Positions 32,431 to 33,978 of a stretch of 33,978 nucleotides of DNA are shown in pieces. The DNA comes from an uncultured Actinomycetes bacterium (GTDB lineage: Bacteria; Actinomycetota; Acidimicrobiia; Acidimicrobiales; Acidimicrobilacustridaceae): NCBI GenBank assembly GCA_937927725.1, contig CALBSE010000014.1, positions 1 through 33,978 on the forward strand, in the 5' to 3' direction. The number at the start of each line of letters is the position of its first letter. Positions within the stretch are counted from its first letter, which is position 1. The translations under genes and the position numbers were made by a program. Under the pieces are notes generated by a model that was not told the origin of the DNA, ran no database searches, and was given only the letters and a program-made list of their open reading frames with translations.

Positions 32431-33615
32431 ATGACGACTGTGCTTGATCCAATGACGTCAACCAAATCGTCAAGCAACTCCGACACCCTCGTCGAACCCG
32501 ATGAAGCTTCAGGGCCATCGATGGAAGACGCCAGCGAACCATCTCGTTCACTAACGACGGGTCAACTCGTTGCTCTCTGGGTTGTGATTGCCGTGGTCAT
32601 TCTTGGCATCGTCCTCTATCTCGTCGAGCCGATGTTCCAACAGCGCGAACAAGGGCTCTTGCTTGAGCGGTATCGGACAAGCATCGACAAAGCGGCGAAT
32701 CAATCAACCGGTCTCGGTGGCGTTGAGGTTTCTGCCATTGCGCCATCCATCGGAAGTGCTGTTGGCATTCTCGAAATCGGCGCAATTGGAATGCGACAGG
32801 TCGTTGTAGAAGGAACTGCCTCTTCGAACACGATGGTCGGTCCCGGTCACGTTCCGGGCACAGCTGCTCCCGGTCAACCCGGAAATGCGGTGATTGTTGG
32901 CCGTAATTCAATGTACGGCGGACCATTTGGCGACCTGTCGAAGATGACCGTGGGCGATCAGATCGTTGTCTCCACGACGCAAGGCCAGTCCCTCTACGAA
33001 GTGACTGATGCCGGATCGGTGCAACTCAACAATGCCGCGACTCCAACGGCGGCACCGAAAGTTCCCGCACCCACCCCGTCGCCAACCACAACATCGACGA
33101 CAGTCGTTACCGACGGAGATCCGGCGGCATCGACGGATACGACTGTTGAGGCGACGACGACAACGGTTGCGGCGGAAGAGACCGCCACCTCTGACGCTCC
33201 GACGACGACCACGACCGTGGCGGTTGAATCTGCGCTTGGCGGAGGAGCAATCCCGCTGAACAGTCTCTATGGAACGTCAACCGACGACCGGCTCACCCTT
33301 GTCACTTCGGCCAGCGCGTTTCCGTGGAACTCGGGCGAAGCCACTGTTGTCATTGCTGTCATGAAGGGCAAGCCGTTCGAACCAACACCGCAAAACGGTC
33401 GTAGTGCGAAGGGCGCCGGTAACGAAGGCGATTCGTCGAAGTGGCCAGTAACGATCCTTGCGTTTCTTTGCTTGGCGGCAGCGGTCGGTGCCGCGGTTGT
33501 GCTGTATCGCCGCTCTACCCCGAAGATCGCCTACCTGCTTACCGTTCCTCCGCTTCTGGCGTTTGCGATTCTTGCTTCGGAATCTTTCAGCTTGCTCCTG
33601 CCGGCTTGGTCCTAA
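32431..33615 (+). CDS. Class E-type sortase-fold protein with lost catalytic residues
   Basis: 394 residues. Membrane helix at about 46-65 and two more near the C-terminus (338-359 and 366-390). The sortase domain is recognisable from GPGHVPGTAAPGQPGNAVIVG, then YGGPFGDLSKMTVGDQIVV, then DDRLTLVTS. In active class E sortases the first segment ends with GHR and the last with TC; here these positions are Arg158 and Ser293, and the Arg expected shortly after the Cys is also not seen. A 65-residue Thr/Pro/Ala-rich stretch (about 204-268) is inserted before the last strands. It begins two bases after the stop of the fusion gene, so it is probably in the same operon. Likely a non-catalytic binding or scaffold protein. 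Confidence 0.75.
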   Translation: MTTVLDPMTSTKSSSNSDTLVEPDEASGPSMEDASEPSRSLTTGQLVALWVVIAVVILGIVLYLVEPMFQQREQGLLLERYRTSIDKAANQSTGLGGVEVSAIAPSIGSAVGILEIGAIGMRQVVVEGTASSNTMVGPGHVPGTAAPGQPGNAVIVGRNSMYGGPFGDLSKMTVGDQIVVSTTQGQSLYEVTDAGSVQLNNAATPTAAPKVPAPTPSPTTTSTTVVTDGDPAASTDTTVEATTTTVAAEETATSDAPTTTTTVAVESALGGGAIPLNSLYGTSTDDRLTLVTSASAFPWNSGEATVVIAVMKGKPFEPTPQNGRSAKGAGNEGDSSKWPVTILAFLCLAAAVGAAVVLYRRSTPKIAYLLTVPPLLAFAILASESFSLLLPAWS

Positions 33616-33634
33616 GCCACTCAGATCAACGCAA

Positions 33635-33978
33635 TCAGCGCGGAGGGCGGATAAGGCCTTCCTGCACAACCGTGACGGCGAGTTTGCCTTCGCTCGTAAA
33701 GACCGACCCGGTGGCAAAGGCGCGTCCGCTCGCTGCACTGGGCGTTTCTTGCGCGTAGAGCAACCATTCATCGGCCCGGAACGGGCGATGGAACCACATC
33801 GCGTGGTCAAGGCTCGCCATGAACACGTTGTCGATGGGGCCGAGCGCGTGGGGGAGAAGCGCGGTATCGAGCAGTGTCATATCTGACGCGTACGTGAGTG
33901 CACAGGCGTGCAGGACCGGGTCATCGGGAAGTTTGCCCGTGGCCTTCATCCACACCCGCTGATACGGCGGTAGTTCTC
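33635..33978 (-). CDS. tesB: Acyl-CoA thioesterase II (TesB family), C-terminal part
   Basis: 114 complete codons of the 3' part; the frame stays open to the window end, so the start is outside. HACALTYASDMTLLDTALLPH, then MASLDHAMWFHRPFRADEWLLYAQ and SVVQEGLIR-type ending (VTVVQEGLIRPPR) are the second hot-dog domain of TesB, including the Asp of the catalytic triad (YASDMTLL) as known for the family. It hydrolyses acyl-CoA to free fatty acid and CoA in the cytoplasm. It converges on the sortase-like gene with 19 bp between the stops. Confidence 0.9.
   Translation of the reverse strand, partial: ELPPYQRVWMKATGKLPDDPVLHACALTYASDMTLLDTALLPHALGPIDNVFMASLDHAMWFHRPFRADEWLLYAQETPSAASGRAFATGSVFTSEGKLAVTVVQEGLIRPPR

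Noticed and set aside
32431..33615. Active class E sortase
   Set aside because: The catalytic His and Cys positions are Arg158 and Ser293, so transpeptidase activity is not supported.

Overview
The window looks like a chromosomal segment of a high-GC Gram-positive bacterium, most likely an actinomycetote of the Acidimicrobiia type. The reasons are three F420-dependent luciferase-like oxidoreductases, several short-chain dehydrogenases, GTG/TTG starts, densely packed 1- to 8-base gene overlaps, and Thr/Pro-rich exported proteins. The lineage is an inference; there is no rRNA or other marker gene to fix it. No tRNA, rRNA, CRISPR array, insertion sequence or phage gene was seen.

Layout. 1-975: 3' part of a surface protein made of 73-residue InlB-type repeats. 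1012-1428: ribosome-rescue factor ArfB. 1471-3216: two F420-dependent LLM oxidoreductases, converging on a sulfatase/SRPBCC pair (3238-5189, minus). 5244-5960: hexapeptide acyltransferase. 5967-8069 (minus): a DUF6159-like membrane protein, a low-molecular-weight phosphatase and an unrecognised protein. 8136-11274: four SDR-type genes (two plus, two minus), the first lacking its catalytic residues. 11315-12214: a third LLM oxidoreductase. 12192-16193: UPF0104 flippase-like protein, PIG-L deacetylase, GT4 glycosyltransferase and a PAP2/Aur1-type enzyme, which together look like envelope glycolipid assembly. 16190-17611: PQQ-type sugar dehydrogenase lipoprotein.

17837-33615 is the most interesting part. 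A tightly coupled pstC-pstA-pstB-pstS phosphate uptake operon, with pstS last and no phoU in view, is followed on the same strand by seven genes for exported or membrane proteins. They are a second PstS-like binding protein; a protein with a four-cysteine domain, two FN3 domains and a WxL-like C-terminal domain; a DUF916-type WxL-interacting protein; a small membrane-anchored four-cysteine protein; a four-cysteine plus seven-FN3 protein; a membrane-anchored fusion of the four-cysteine domain to a periplasmic-binding-protein-like domain; and a sortase-fold protein whose catalytic His and Cys positions are Arg and Ser. The four-cysteine domain resembles the neocarzinostatin/Ig fold with two expected disulfides. 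My hypothesis is a cell-surface complex anchored by WxL-type contacts and physically or functionally linked to phosphate capture. The window ends inside a minus-strand acyl-CoA thioesterase II gene (33635-33978).

All domain names come from reading motifs by eye. Positions of start codons were chosen from ribosome-binding sites, overlaps and family N-termini, and the uncertain ones are marked.
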